DNA of 64,000 nucleotides from Novosphingobium profundi (GTDB lineage: Bacteria; Pseudomonadota; Alphaproteobacteria; Sphingomonadales; Sphingomonadaceae): NCBI RefSeq assembly GCF_018491765.1, contig NZ_JABWCU010000020.1:59288-123287 (forward strand), in the 5' to 3' direction. Shown here piece after piece: positions 1 to 8,428 of this stretch; within the stretch, counting starts at the first letter, position 1; each line of letters opens with the position of its first letter. The position numbers were made by a program, and so were the translations under genes. The notes under the pieces are model-generated. The model did no database searches. It saw nothing but the letters and a program-made list of their open reading frames with translations, and was not told the DNA's origin.

Positions 1-21
1 GTGTCTAAGAGGAGAGCCCCG

Positions 22-1164
22 ATGACGATAGCGACAACCCATGTCGGCAGCCTGCCGCGCGGGCCCGAACTGACCCCGCTGCTGCTCGCACGCGACAAGG
101 GCGAACCTTACGTCGCCGCCGAATTCGACCGGGTGGTCCAGGCCGCCGTCGACGAAGGCGTCAAGAAGCAGATCGAGAACGGCGTCACCATCGTCAGCGA
201 CGGCGAACTGGGCAAGGTCGGCTATTCGACCTACATGATCGAGCGCCTGTCCGGCTTCGGCGGCCATATCGACCGCAAGCCCGCCGCCGACCTCGCCGCG
301 CATCCGGACCTGTCGAAGAAGCTCGCCGCGATCATGGGCAGCCAGGAATTCACCCGCGCCTCGTGCATCGGTCCGGTCCGCCTCATTACGCTCGACCCGC
401 TCCACGAGGACATCCGCCGCTTCCGCCGCGCGCTCGACCGGCACGGCAAGCCGGGTATACGCGGTTTCCTCAACGCGGCCTCGCCGGGCCTCATCACCGC
501 CTTCCAGGTCAACCGCCACTACCCCAGCCACGAGGCCTACCTCGCCGATCTCGTCGACGCGATGAAGCCCGAGTACGAGGCGATCATCGCCGCCGGCTTC
601 GACCTCCAGCTCGACTGCCCGGACCTCGCGATGTCGCGCCACACCGGGTACCAGGACCAGGAAGAGAGCGAATTCCTCAAGACCGCGGCGGCCAATGTCG
701 AGGCGCTCAACGCGGCCACCGCGAACATTCCGCCCGAACGGCTGCGCATGCACGTGTGCTGGGGCAACTACGAGGGACCGCACGACTGCGACATCGACCT
801 CGCGAAGATCATCGATACGGTCATCGCCGCACGCCCGGGCACCGTGCTGTTCGAAGCCGCCAACCCGCGCCACGAGCACGAATGGACGGTCTGGCGCGAC
901 GCGAAGCTCCCCGACCACAAGGTGCTTGCCCCCGGCCTCATCGACACCTGCTCGAACTATGTCGAACATCCCGAACTGATCGCGCAGCGCCTCGAGCGCT
1001 TCATCGCGATCGTCGGGGTGGACCGCGTCGTCGCCAGCACCGACTGCGGCTTCGGCACTTTCGCGGGCTATGGCAAGATCGACCCCGACGTCACCTGGAA
1101 GAAACTGCGCGCCTTGCGCGAGGGCGCCGACATCGCCGCCGCGCGCGCCGGGGTGCCCGCATGA
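22..1164 (+). CDS. Cobalamin-independent methionine synthase (MetE C-terminal domain) family protein
   Basis: About 380 residues, half the length of full MetE, so it is a stand-alone catalytic barrel of the MetE/UROD superfamily. The N-terminus has the family's TTHVGSLPR motif. Likely zinc ligands sit in MHVCWGN and in STDCGFGTF near the C-terminus. Known relatives move methyl groups from methyl-folate to homocysteine, or are thiol transferases such as epoxyalkane:coenzyme M transferase. The ATG at 22 is preceded by AGGAG at a 7-nt gap; a GTG at position 1 is less likely. The stop overlaps the next gene by ATGA. Beside ligM/metF it could consume methyl-THF made during O-demethylation. The family call is firm and the substrate is inferred. 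Confidence 0.8.
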   Translation: MTIATTHVGSLPRGPELTPLLLARDKGEPYVAAEFDRVVQAAVDEGVKKQIENGVTIVSDGELGKVGYSTYMIERLSGFGGHIDRKPAADLAAHPDLSKKLAAIMGSQEFTRASCIGPVRLITLDPLHEDIRRFRRALDRHGKPGIRGFLNAASPGLITAFQVNRHYPSHEAYLADLVDAMKPEYEAIIAAGFDLQLDCPDLAMSRHTGYQDQEESEFLKTAAANVEALNAATANIPPERLRMHVCWGNYEGPHDCDIDLAKIIDTVIAARPGTVLFEAANPRHEHEWTVWRDAKLPDHKVLAPGLIDTCSNYVEHPELIAQRLERFIAIVGVDRVVASTDCGFGTFAGYGKIDPDVTWKKLRALREGADIAAARAGVPA

Positions 1165-1562
1165 GCGAAGCGCTCACAGCCGAAATGGTGCGCGCGATCG
1201 AGCACGACTGCGCCCGGCTCGTCGCGCGCTACGCCAACCGCAACGACGCCGCCGACTGGGACGCAGTCACCGCGCTCTATGCACCCGAGGGCCGCATGGC
1301 CCGTCCCTCGGCGCCCGACGACTGGATCTGCGGGCGCGAGGCGATCTTCGCCGCCTTCACCGCACGCCCGGCGCGCACCACCCGTCACGTCTGCTCGAAC
1401 GTCGAGATCACCGTGCTCGACGCCGACACGGCCACGGGGGAAAGCGCCATGCTGCTCTTCACCGGGGAAGCTGTGCCCAAGGTCGGCTCGTTCCTTGACC
1501 GCTTCGTGCGGACCGACGATGGATGGAAGTTCGCCGAGAGGCGCGGGCTGATGACGTTTTGA
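1161..1562 (+). CDS. SnoaL/NTF2-like family protein
   Basis: A 133-residue one-domain protein with the NTF2-like pattern: an N-terminal helix with the DxxxLxxRYAxxxDxxDWDAV signature, then strands ending in the FVRTDDGWKFAERR segment. Proteins of this fold act as small isomerases, dehydratases or ring-hydroxylating dioxygenase beta-like subunits; no substrate can be read from sequence. The start codon overlaps the stop of the MetE-like gene (ATGA), so the two are translationally coupled and probably act in one pathway. The IclR regulator follows after 25 nt. Confidence 0.75.
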   Translation: MSEALTAEMVRAIEHDCARLVARYANRNDAADWDAVTALYAPEGRMARPSAPDDWICGREAIFAAFTARPARTTRHVCSNVEITVLDADTATGESAMLLFTGEAVPKVGSFLDRFVRTDDGWKFAERRGLMTF

Positions 1563-1587
1563 GCGGATAAGGGGCAAGGGTGCGATA

Positions 1588-2343
1588 ATGGCCAGTACAG
1601 GGGGCGCGGCGACCGGGGGCGCGGTCAAGTCCGCGATGCGCACGCTCGACATCATCGAATACGTGGTGGCCCATCCTTCCGGCGTCGTCGCGCAGGAGAT
1701 CGCGCAGGCGCTCTCGATCCCGGTCAGCAGCCTCTCCTACCTGCTCGGCACGCTCGTCGACCGCGAATACCTCGTGCGCGAGGGGCGCCTCTACCAGCCC
1801 GGCAGCGGGCTCGACCGGCTGCGCCTCGCGCCCCAGGGCCTGCCGCTGGTCGAGCGCGTGCGCCCGCTCGTGCGCACACTGCGCCTGCGCCTCAACGAAA
1901 CCTCCTCGTTCTTCCGGCGGCGCGACTGGCAGATCGAGGCGGTCATCACCGAGACCGCCGAGCACACCTTGCGCTACTCGATCGCGGTAGGCGCGCTTAC
2001 CCCCATGCACTGCCTCGCGGCGGGCAAGGCGATCCTCGCGACACTGCCTGCCGACGAGCTCGACCGCTATTTCGCCGAGTCCAGCCGCGCGCAGTTCTCG
2101 GCCAACACCATCGTCGACGAGGCCGCGCTGCGCGAGGAAATCGCACAGACCCGCGAACAGGGCTTCGCGGTCACCCGCAACGAATACACGCCCGGCATCT
2201 GCGGCATCGGCCGCGTGCTGACAGCGGGCGGCGAGGTGCTCGGTTCGCTCGCCGTCGCAATCCCCGTTGTGCGCTGTGACGCCGCGGTCGAGGCCAGCGC
2301 CGGCGAGACGCTCAAGGCGATCACCGAAAGCTTTTCCGGCTAG
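1588..2343 (+). CDS. IclR family transcriptional regulator
   Basis: 251 residues. An N-terminal winged helix-turn-helix (about residues 10-75, beginning at AMRTLDIIEYV) is followed by the IclR effector-binding domain with its typical MHCLAAGKAILATLP segment and a C-terminal GSLAVAIPV strand. IclR proteins commonly control aromatic-acid catabolism (PcaR, PobR types). It lies downstream of the MetE-like/NTF2 pair and near ligM-ligAB, so a role in this island is likely but unproven. The ATG has an AAGGGTG ribosome site. Confidence 0.85.
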   Translation: MASTGGAATGGAVKSAMRTLDIIEYVVAHPSGVVAQEIAQALSIPVSSLSYLLGTLVDREYLVREGRLYQPGSGLDRLRLAPQGLPLVERVRPLVRTLRLRLNETSSFFRRRDWQIEAVITETAEHTLRYSIAVGALTPMHCLAAGKAILATLPADELDRYFAESSRAQFSANTIVDEAALREEIAQTREQGFAVTRNEYTPGICGIGRVLTAGGEVLGSLAVAIPVVRCDAAVEASAGETLKAITESFSG

Positions 2344-2445
2344 GTCCTTATCAAGCGCGCTTCGGGTTGCTACCTCGAAGGCCATGGATCGATTGCATTC
2401 GCTCGCATTGCCGCTGACATCTCCCGCAAGCGGTGCCCGCGAAGC

Positions 2446-4281
2446 ATGATTGCAAATCGCCTCCCTCCCGCCGCGCAGGCCCGTTCGATCCGGGCGGGCG
2501 GCGAACTGAGGCACCTCGCCCGTCGGCTCGAACTGCGCTCCTACGGCCTCGTTCCCGAACATTTCAGCGCGGCCGAAGGCTATCGTGCGGCGCTCGCCGT
2601 GGCGCTTCCGCTCGTGCTGGCGGTCGCGTTCGAACAGCGTGTGCTGTCCTGGGCGGTCTTCGCCGCGTTCTGGACCTGCCTGTGCGACCCGAGCGGCCCC
2701 CAACGCCTCCACCGCCACAACCTCGGCGCCTTCGCGCTGTGCGGCGCGCTGGTGACCTTCGTGGGCACGCTAGCGGCGAACATGCTCCCCGGCCTCGCCT
2801 TCGTGACCGGGCCGGCGCTCGCCTTCCTCGTCGTGCTGGCCGCGCCGCGCGTGGTGCCCGACGGCCTCTTCGCCACATTGCTGGCGGTCGTCGCGGTCGT
2901 CGCCGTCGGCTTCCCGCACGGCCCCGTGCTCGCGCTCGTCCAGGCGCTCGCCTTTCTTGCGGGCGCGAGCTGGGCCTGGCTCCTCGTCAACCTGCTGTGG
3001 CGACGCGACGCGCGCCGGCCGCTCGAACGCGCGCGGCTTGCCGTACTGCTGCGCCTGCACGACATGGCGAGCGAGCTTGCAGCCCTGGGCGAAACCGATC
3101 ACCGCGACGCCCGCTGGCACAGCGAACACGGCGAACACCGCCGCGCGGTGCGCCTCGCCATCGAACGGCTGCGCGCTTTGCTCACCCGCTTCGAGGCGCG
3201 TGACGACATCGCCCGCCAGCTCCGCGCCCTCGAAGCCAGCGAGCGCCTGTTCGCCGCGCTCATCGCACTCGATCAGGCCTTCATCGACCGCCTTGGCCCG
3301 GCCGCAGAGCGCCTCGCCACCGCACGCGCCTGCCGCACCGCGCTGCGCGCCTGGCACCTGGCCCTGGCGCGCGAGCGACCCGACGACGGTGCCCTACTCC
3401 TGCGCTGGGCGCGCGAGCGCCTATCCCGCGCCCGCGCCCGCTGCGGCGAGGACCTCTACCGCGGCTGCCTGCTCGCCTTCGAGAACGCGCTCTCACCCCA
3501 CCTCGCCCCGGCCACCGCCCCCGCGCTCGCAACGGAAAATGCCGGTGCGGGTGAACCCCATATCCGCCGCGCGCTGCGCCAGGCGGCCGGGCTTGTCGTG
3601 GTCTACCTCACCGCGCGCGCCTTTGACCTGGGCTATCCCTACTGGGCCGCGCTGGCGGTGATCGTCGTGCTTCAGGGCGGCTCGCGCGTCACCTGGACAC
3701 GTTCGCTTGAGCGCGTCGCGGGCACCGCGCTGGGCGGCGGTGCGGCAATGGTGGCCGTGCACCTCGTGCCGGGCGGCGAAATCGCGCTCTCGCTCCTCGC
3801 CATCGCGCTGGCCGCAAGCGCGATCGCGCTGCGCGCGGTGAACTACACCGTCTTCGTGCTGTTCCTGACGATGCTCTTCGTCATCGTCACCGAAATGCTT
3901 CAGCCGGGCGCCGGTATCGCCTGGGCGCGCATCCTCGACAATGTCGTGGGCAGCCTGGCCGCGCTGCTCGCCGTGCTGGCGCTGTGGCCGGACCTGGGCA
4001 CTTCGCTCGAGGATCGCCTGCGCGCAGGGATCGAGGCCAACCGGGCCTATCTCGACGCGGTCCTCGCAGGCCTTGCCCAGGCCGAGATCGAGGCCCGCCG
4101 CCGCGCGGCCGGTCTCGCCAGCGTCGAGGCCGAACTCGCGCGCCACGAATTGGGCACGCTCATGCGCCGGTTCCGACTGCCCGACCACCTCGCCGCCGCG
4201 CAGCAGGACTTGCGCACGATCGCCGGAGAGGCCGCGATCGCCTCGCACCGGCGCCTTGGCGCGGCCTCGACCTTGCTTTGA
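2446..4281 (+). CDS. FUSC family inner-membrane protein, putative aromatic acid exporter
   Basis: 611 residues with the two-half architecture of the AaeB/FUSC family: an N-terminal hydrophobic block (about residues 40-180), a long soluble helical region rich in Arg and Leu, and a second membrane block (about residues 380-510) starting GYPYWAALAVIVVLQ, the family's conserved segment. AaeB exports p-hydroxybenzoate and related acids. Next to vanillate/protocatechuate genes, it probably relieves overload of aromatic acids. It converges on ligM and ends just before a strong hairpin. Confidence 0.75.
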   Translation: MIANRLPPAAQARSIRAGGELRHLARRLELRSYGLVPEHFSAAEGYRAALAVALPLVLAVAFEQRVLSWAVFAAFWTCLCDPSGPQRLHRHNLGAFALCGALVTFVGTLAANMLPGLAFVTGPALAFLVVLAAPRVVPDGLFATLLAVVAVVAVGFPHGPVLALVQALAFLAGASWAWLLVNLLWRRDARRPLERARLAVLLRLHDMASELAALGETDHRDARWHSEHGEHRRAVRLAIERLRALLTRFEARDDIARQLRALEASERLFAALIALDQAFIDRLGPAAERLATARACRTALRAWHLALARERPDDGALLLRWARERLSRARARCGEDLYRGCLLAFENALSPHLAPATAPALATENAGAGEPHIRRALRQAAGLVVVYLTARAFDLGYPYWAALAVIVVLQGGSRVTWTRSLERVAGTALGGGAAMVAVHLVPGGEIALSLLAIALAASAIALRAVNYTVFVLFLTMLFVIVTEMLQPGAGIAWARILDNVVGSLAALLAVLALWPDLGTSLEDRLRAGIEANRAYLDAVLAGLAQAEIEARRRAAGLASVEAELARHELGTLMRRFRLPDHLAAAQQDLRTIAGEAAIASHRRLGAASTLL

Positions 4282-4288
4282 CGCGAAA

Positions 4289-4314
4289 GGGGCCGCCGGT
4301 TTCCCGGCGGCCCC
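4289..4314. terminator. GC-rich hairpin between convergent genes
   Basis: A perfect 11-bp inverted repeat (GGGGCCGCCGG and its complement) around a TTTC loop, placed between the converging FUSC and ligM genes. The U-tract is weak on both strands, so it may serve both directions inefficiently. Confidence 0.6.
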
Positions 4315-4346
4315 TCCCCTCTCGCTCTCCAGCGACTGGTTGAATG

Positions 4347-5756
4347 TCAGGCCATGGCCTTGCTGCGCCAGCCTTCGGCGTAGCTGTCGCGCGCGACTTC
4401 CGAATAGGGGACGGGCGAGACGGTCGCCCTGATCTCGGTCTGGACATGGGGCTCGACGGTGGGCTTGCTCGTGCCGCCATCGGGCTCGCCCCAGACCAGC
4501 GTCACTTGCGTGCCCGGCTCGGCGACGCTTTCGTCGACCATGGCGAGCGCGAGGAAGCGGCCTTCGTTCTGGGTGTAGCCGATCCAGGTCGAAAGACCCG
4601 CCATCTTGCCATCCGCGTCGAGCACCATGTCATAGGGGTGCATCGCGTAGACCGCGCTCGGATAGTCCATGTACTTGGCGCGCGGAGCGCCCTTGGTCAG
4701 CATCGAGGACTGAACGCGCATGACGTCCTCGTTGTCGAGCGCGAGCGTCACCTTGCGGCGCTTGGGCAGCTTGTCCATCTTTTCGAGCGCCTCGCGGCCC
4801 ACGAAGTCGTGGTCGAACTTGACCATGATGCCATAGCCCAGGTCCCAGGGGGTGAGGTAGTAGTCCTCGATGTTGTCCGAGACGAACGAGCCGCCGATCG
4901 AAGTCATGCCCTCGTAGCTCTTCGCGCCCGCCCATTCGCGGAAGCCCTTGGAACCTTCGCCGGTGTAGAGCGCGGGCAGCGGCGAGGGAATCCAGCCCGA
5001 TTCGAGCGTGTTCGACGAATACGTACGGCCGCCCGAGGGCAGCAGGCCGAATTCCTGGCCCGCTTCGAGCAGGGCATTGCGAACGGTGTCGTAGTCCTTC
5101 CAGGGACCGAACAGCTCATAGCCCGGCTGGCCGGCCATGCCGTGGCGCAGCGCGCGCACTTCGACGCCCGCGATCGTGATCGGGGCCATGTGGAAGAACT
5201 TGAGGTCGGGCGGGGTGATGCCCATGGCCTTTTCCAGCGTCTTCATGGCGTTGGGGCCCTGGAGCTGGAATCGATAGTTGCGGCGATAGCCCTGCTGGTC
5301 GAGCGGGCGCGCGGCGGTGCGCTCGTCGCGCTCCACCTTGACGTTCCACTTGCCGGTGGAGGCCCAGTATTCGACCCATTCGATCGTCGGCGCGCGGCCC
5401 ACGAGCTCGAACTTCTCTTCCTCCAGGTAGAACAGGATCACATCGCCGATGACGTAGCCTTCGGGAGTGACCGGCGCGAACTGCTTGGCGCGGTTGGGCT
5501 TGAAGCCCTTGAAGCTGTTGGGAGCAAGGTAGGACAGCATCTCGAAAGCGTCGGGACCGGTCACCAGCAGATCCACCATGTGGAAGCTCTGGTTGAACAG
5601 GATCGCGGTCTCGGCCCAGGCGCGCTGTTCGTTGCGCCAGTTCGAATATTCGCCCGGAACGCCCGGATAGACGTTGGGTCCGGTCTGCTGGTTGCGCAGG
5701 AAATCGACGATATCTCCCTTTTCGTCGAGCAGCTGCTGGAGGGTTTTTCCGGTCAT
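4347..5756 (-). CDS. ligM: Tetrahydrofolate-dependent vanillate/3-O-methylgallate O-demethylase (LigM/DesA type)
   Basis: 469 residues, the size of Sphingobium LigM (471). It is a GcvT-fold protein that moves the methoxyl methyl of vanillate or 3-O-methylgallate to THF, giving protocatechuate or gallate and 5-methyl-THF. Visible hallmarks are the N-terminal NVYPGVPGEYSNWRNEQRAW stretch, the GQPGYELFGPW folate-site region and a C-terminal barrel ending in VARDSYAEGWRSKAMA. DesA (syringate enzyme) is a close relative, but length, sequence feel and neighbours favour LigM. ATG at 5756. It lies 47 nt downstream of the hydrolase gene on the same strand, so both probably leave the divergent promoter near 6570. 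Confidence 0.87.
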   Translation of the reverse strand: MTGKTLQQLLDEKGDIVDFLRNQQTGPNVYPGVPGEYSNWRNEQRAWAETAILFNQSFHMVDLLVTGPDAFEMLSYLAPNSFKGFKPNRAKQFAPVTPEGYVIGDVILFYLEEEKFELVGRAPTIEWVEYWASTGKWNVKVERDERTAARPLDQQGYRRNYRFQLQGPNAMKTLEKAMGITPPDLKFFHMAPITIAGVEVRALRHGMAGQPGYELFGPWKDYDTVRNALLEAGQEFGLLPSGGRTYSSNTLESGWIPSPLPALYTGEGSKGFREWAGAKSYEGMTSIGGSFVSDNIEDYYLTPWDLGYGIMVKFDHDFVGREALEKMDKLPKRRKVTLALDNEDVMRVQSSMLTKGAPRAKYMDYPSAVYAMHPYDMVLDADGKMAGLSTWIGYTQNEGRFLALAMVDESVAEPGTQVTLVWGEPDGGTSKPTVEPHVQTEIRATVSPVPYSEVARDSYAEGWRSKAMA

Positions 5757-5803
5757 GTCAGCTTGGCCTTTCAGGTTGGTATTTTTGGGCAAGTGTCGAA
5801 AAT

Positions 5804-6562
5804 TCAGACAGGGTTCGCGGCTCCGACCGACGTCGTGAGCCAGCGGCGCACGGCTTCGTTGAAGGCATCCGGCGCCTCGGCCGGCGCCATGTGGCCAGCT
5901 CGGGGGATCACGCTCAGCGGGCAAGGATCGGCCCAGTGCGGTGCGATCGTCTCGGCGATCTCCTGGTGCTGCGAGGGCGGCGACCAGGCATCGTCCTCAC
6001 CCACCACGAGCGCGACCGGGCAGGAGAGCGCCGCCAGTACGTCCTCGACGCCGGGACGGTGCAGGAGCGCCTCGATCTGCGCCTCGAAGACCGACTGGCC
6101 CGCGCGCAGGCACATCGCGCGCAGCGCCGCGTAGAGGTCCTTGTCGTCGCGGCGGGCAGGCCCGATCATAGGCGGCAGCCAGGCGTCGACGAGCGTCTCG
6201 AAGCCATGGGTCCGGCCGATGTCGCGCAGCGCGTGGCGCTTGGCGGCCTCGCCCTCGCGCACGGGATGGATGCCGGTGTCGGCCAGCGCCAGGCGCGCCA
6301 CGCGCCGCGGCGCCATCCGGCACACCTCGAGCGCGACGCGCGCGCCCATCGAATGGCCGAGAAGCGAGACACGCGGCGGCATCCGGTCGAGCACGTAGTC
6401 CGCCATGGCCTCGAGCCGGTCGGCCCCACCATAGAAGCCGTCGATCACGATCGCATGTGGAAAGGCGTCGAGCTGCGCGCCGAACATGCCTGAGTCGCAC
6501 AGGAGACCCGGCAGAATCACGAGCGCTTCGACGCCCTCCTCTTCCCATTTTTTCGTATTCAT
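5804..6562 (-). CDS. Alpha/beta hydrolase
   Basis: 252 residues with a canonical hydrolase core: GHSMG nucleophile elbow (serine), GEDDAW acid region and GHMAP histidine, after an opening LVILPGLLCD strand. It is first in a leftward unit with ligM, so an ester or thioester of a methoxylated aromatic is a reasonable but unproven substrate. The annotated ATG at 6562 lies inside a 30-bp palindrome. A purine-rich GAGGAGGG within the reading frame and a GTG at 6520 leave room for a later true start. Confidence 0.75.
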   Translation of the reverse strand: MNTKKWEEEGVEALVILPGLLCDSGMFGAQLDAFPHAIVIDGFYGGADRLEAMADYVLDRMPPRVSLLGHSMGARVALEVCRMAPRRVARLALADTGIHPVREGEAAKRHALRDIGRTHGFETLVDAWLPPMIGPARRDDKDLYAALRAMCLRAGQSVFEAQIEALLHRPGVEDVLAALSCPVALVVGEDDAWSPPSQHQEIAETIAPHWADPCPLSVIPRAGHMAPAEAPDAFNEAVRRWLTTSVGAANPV

Positions 6563-6581
6563 GAAATTTCATCTATACGAA
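6552..6581. promoter_or_regulatory. 30-bp palindromic operator candidate in the ligM / metF divergent promoter
   Basis: A perfect 12-bp core palindrome ATGAAATTTCAT (6561-6572) is flanked by two unmatched bases on each side and then by matching 7-bp arms, TTCGTAT and ATACGAA, giving 30 bp with two-fold symmetry. It lies in the short gap between the leftward hydrolase-ligM unit and the rightward metF operon and touches the hydrolase start codon. A dimeric repressor (MarR or IclR type) bound here could control both arms. In Sphingobium SYK-6 the MarR-type DesR controls ligM and metF genes; whether this is the same site is inference. Confidence 0.6.
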
Positions 6582-6634
6582 TGCGCTCCGCTTCGCTAGA
6601 GGAAAAGCAACAAGACAAGAGGGAGAGAGAATCG

Positions 6635-7504
6635 GTGACCACTCCGATCATCCATCCGAACTGGGCACGCCCCGCGATCAACATGGTCGAAGGCTATTCG
6701 CTCGAAATGACCGCCAAAGACACGGATTCGCTGCGCGAGGCCGCGCCCGCGATCCTGCCCGAGACCCCGATCGCGGTGACCTTCCTTCCCGGAGAACCGT
6801 TCGAGGCGCGTATCGCCGCCGCCCGGCTGGTGCGCGAGCTGGGCTTCGAACCGATGCCCCACTTCTCCGCCCGGCGCATCGGTTCGGAAGGTGAGTTTCG
6901 CGAGTACCTCGACGCGGTGACGCAGGAAGCCGGGGTCAAGCGCTGCTTCGTCATCGCCGGCGACCCGCCCGAGCCCGAAGGCCCCTTCGCGGACAGCTCC
7001 GCCCTCATCGCGACCGGCGCCTTCGAAGCGGCCGGGATCACCGCAATCGGCATCGGCGGGCACCCCGAGGGGCATCCCAACATGACCCAGGACCAATGCT
7101 GGGCCGTGCTCCACACCAAGTGCGACGCCATCCGCGAGAGGGGCATGGCGCCGCTCATCGTCACCCAGTTCGCCTTCGACGCGGGCGCGGTGCTCGACTG
7201 GCTCGCCGAACTGCGCCGCCGCGGGCTCGATGCTCCGGTTCGCCTCGGCATCCCGGGCCCGGCGGGGATCAAGACGCTGATGCGCTTCGCCGCGCGCTGC
7301 GGCGTTGGCGCCTCGGCCTCGGTCATGACCAAATACGGCATCTCGATCACCAAGCTGATCGGCTCGGCCGGGCCCGACAAGCTCGTCGACGCCCTCGAAA
7401 AGGGCCTTGGCGAAGAGCACGGTCCGGTGCGCCTGCACTTCTACCCGTTCGGCGGCCTCACCAAGACCGTCGGCTGGATCAACGACTACGCGGCCGGTCA
7501 CTGA
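6635..7504 (+). CDS. metF: Methylenetetrahydrofolate reductase (MetF family)
   Basis: 289 residues forming the flavin TIM barrel of MetF (EYSLEM-type opening strand, VFVIAGDPP-like loop as CFVIAGDPPEPEG, IGIGGHPEGHP, VTQFAFDA and LGIPGPAG motifs). In this context it would run in the oxidative direction, converting 5-methyl-THF from LigM into 5,10-methylene-THF, as its relative in Sphingobium SYK-6 does. The GTG start at 6635 follows the GAGGGAGAG ribosome site; an in-frame ATG at 6581 lies within the operator region and is less likely. First gene of metF-purU-folD-folB-ligA-ligB. Confidence 0.88.
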   Translation: MTTPIIHPNWARPAINMVEGYSLEMTAKDTDSLREAAPAILPETPIAVTFLPGEPFEARIAAARLVRELGFEPMPHFSARRIGSEGEFREYLDAVTQEAGVKRCFVIAGDPPEPEGPFADSSALIATGAFEAAGITAIGIGGHPEGHPNMTQDQCWAVLHTKCDAIRERGMAPLIVTQFAFDAGAVLDWLAELRRRGLDAPVRLGIPGPAGIKTLMRFAARCGVGASASVMTKYGISITKLIGSAGPDKLVDALEKGLGEEHGPVRLHFYPFGGLTKTVGWINDYAAGH

Positions 7505-7565
7505 GCCGCCGCGCGCATCCGGCGCACGAACCAGACAATAAGATATCAGAGAGGAGATACCCCCC

Positions 7566-8423
7566 GTGAGCACGACATATTCGTTGCGCCTGCGATGCCA
7601 GGACAAGGCCGGCATCGTCGCGCGCGTCTCGGTCTTCCTGGCCGAGCGCGGCTGCAACATCGTCGACGCGCAGCAGTTCCATGACCAGCTCTCGGGCGGG
7701 TTCTTCATGCGCATCGAGTTTGCTCCGGGGGAGGGTCAGACACCCGAAGGGCTGACCGAAGGCTTCGCCACCCAGGTCGCCTCACCCGACATGGAATGGA
7801 GCCTGCGCGACAAGGCGGTGCCGCGCAAGGTCCTCCTGATGGTTTCCAAGTGGGACCATTGCCTGGGTGACCTGCTTTACCGCAACCGCATCGGCGAACT
7901 GGGCATGGACGTGGTCGGCATCGTCTCCAACCACCCCAAGGAGCTGCTCCACACCTCGCTGATCAACGGCCTGCCCTACCACCACTTGCCGATCACCAAG
8001 GACACCAAGCCGCAGCAGGAAGCGCAGATCAAGGAGGTCGTGAACGCGACCGGCGCCGAACTGATCGTGCTCGCGCGCTACATGCAGATCCTCTCGGACG
8101 ATCTCGCCGCGTTCCTCTCGGGCCGCTGCATCAACATCCACCACTCGTTCCTGCCCGGTTTCAAGGGCGCCAAGCCCTACCACCAGGCTTTCGACCGGGG
8201 CGTGAAGATGATCGGCGCAACCGCGCACTACGTCACCGCCGACCTCGACGAAGGACCGATCATCCACCAGGACGTCGAGCGCGTGACCCACGCCGACATG
8301 CCCGAGGAGCTGGTACGCAAGGGCCGCGACATCGAGCGCCGCGTGCTCGCCGAGGCGGTCCGCCTGCACCTTGACGACCGCGTGTTCATGAACGGGGCCC
8401 GCACCGTCGTCTTCAAGGACTGA
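7566..8423 (+). CDS. purU: Formyltetrahydrofolate deformylase
   Basis: 285 residues: an N-terminal ACT domain (about 1-80, YSLRLRCQDKAGIVARVS) and a formyltransferase-like catalytic domain with NIHHSFLPGFKGAKPYHQA and the VTADLDEGPII aspartate motif. It hydrolyses 10-formyl-THF to formate and THF. Placed between metF and folD, it completes a route from methyl-THF to free THF. An AGGAG site precedes the GTG at 7566. In Sphingobium SYK-6 the corresponding operon carries ligH, a formyl-THF synthetase, instead. Confidence 0.92.
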   Translation: MSTTYSLRLRCQDKAGIVARVSVFLAERGCNIVDAQQFHDQLSGGFFMRIEFAPGEGQTPEGLTEGFATQVASPDMEWSLRDKAVPRKVLLMVSKWDHCLGDLLYRNRIGELGMDVVGIVSNHPKELLHTSLINGLPYHHLPITKDTKPQQEAQIKEVVNATGAELIVLARYMQILSDDLAAFLSGRCINIHHSFLPGFKGAKPYHQAFDRGVKMIGATAHYVTADLDEGPIIHQDVERVTHADMPEELVRKGRDIERRVLAEAVRLHLDDRVFMNGARTVVFKD

Positions 8424-8428
8424 CGGCC

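Noticed and set aside
4344..6134. A 596-codon plus-strand frame opposite ligM
   Set aside because: No domain, covers a well-conserved gene on the other strand.
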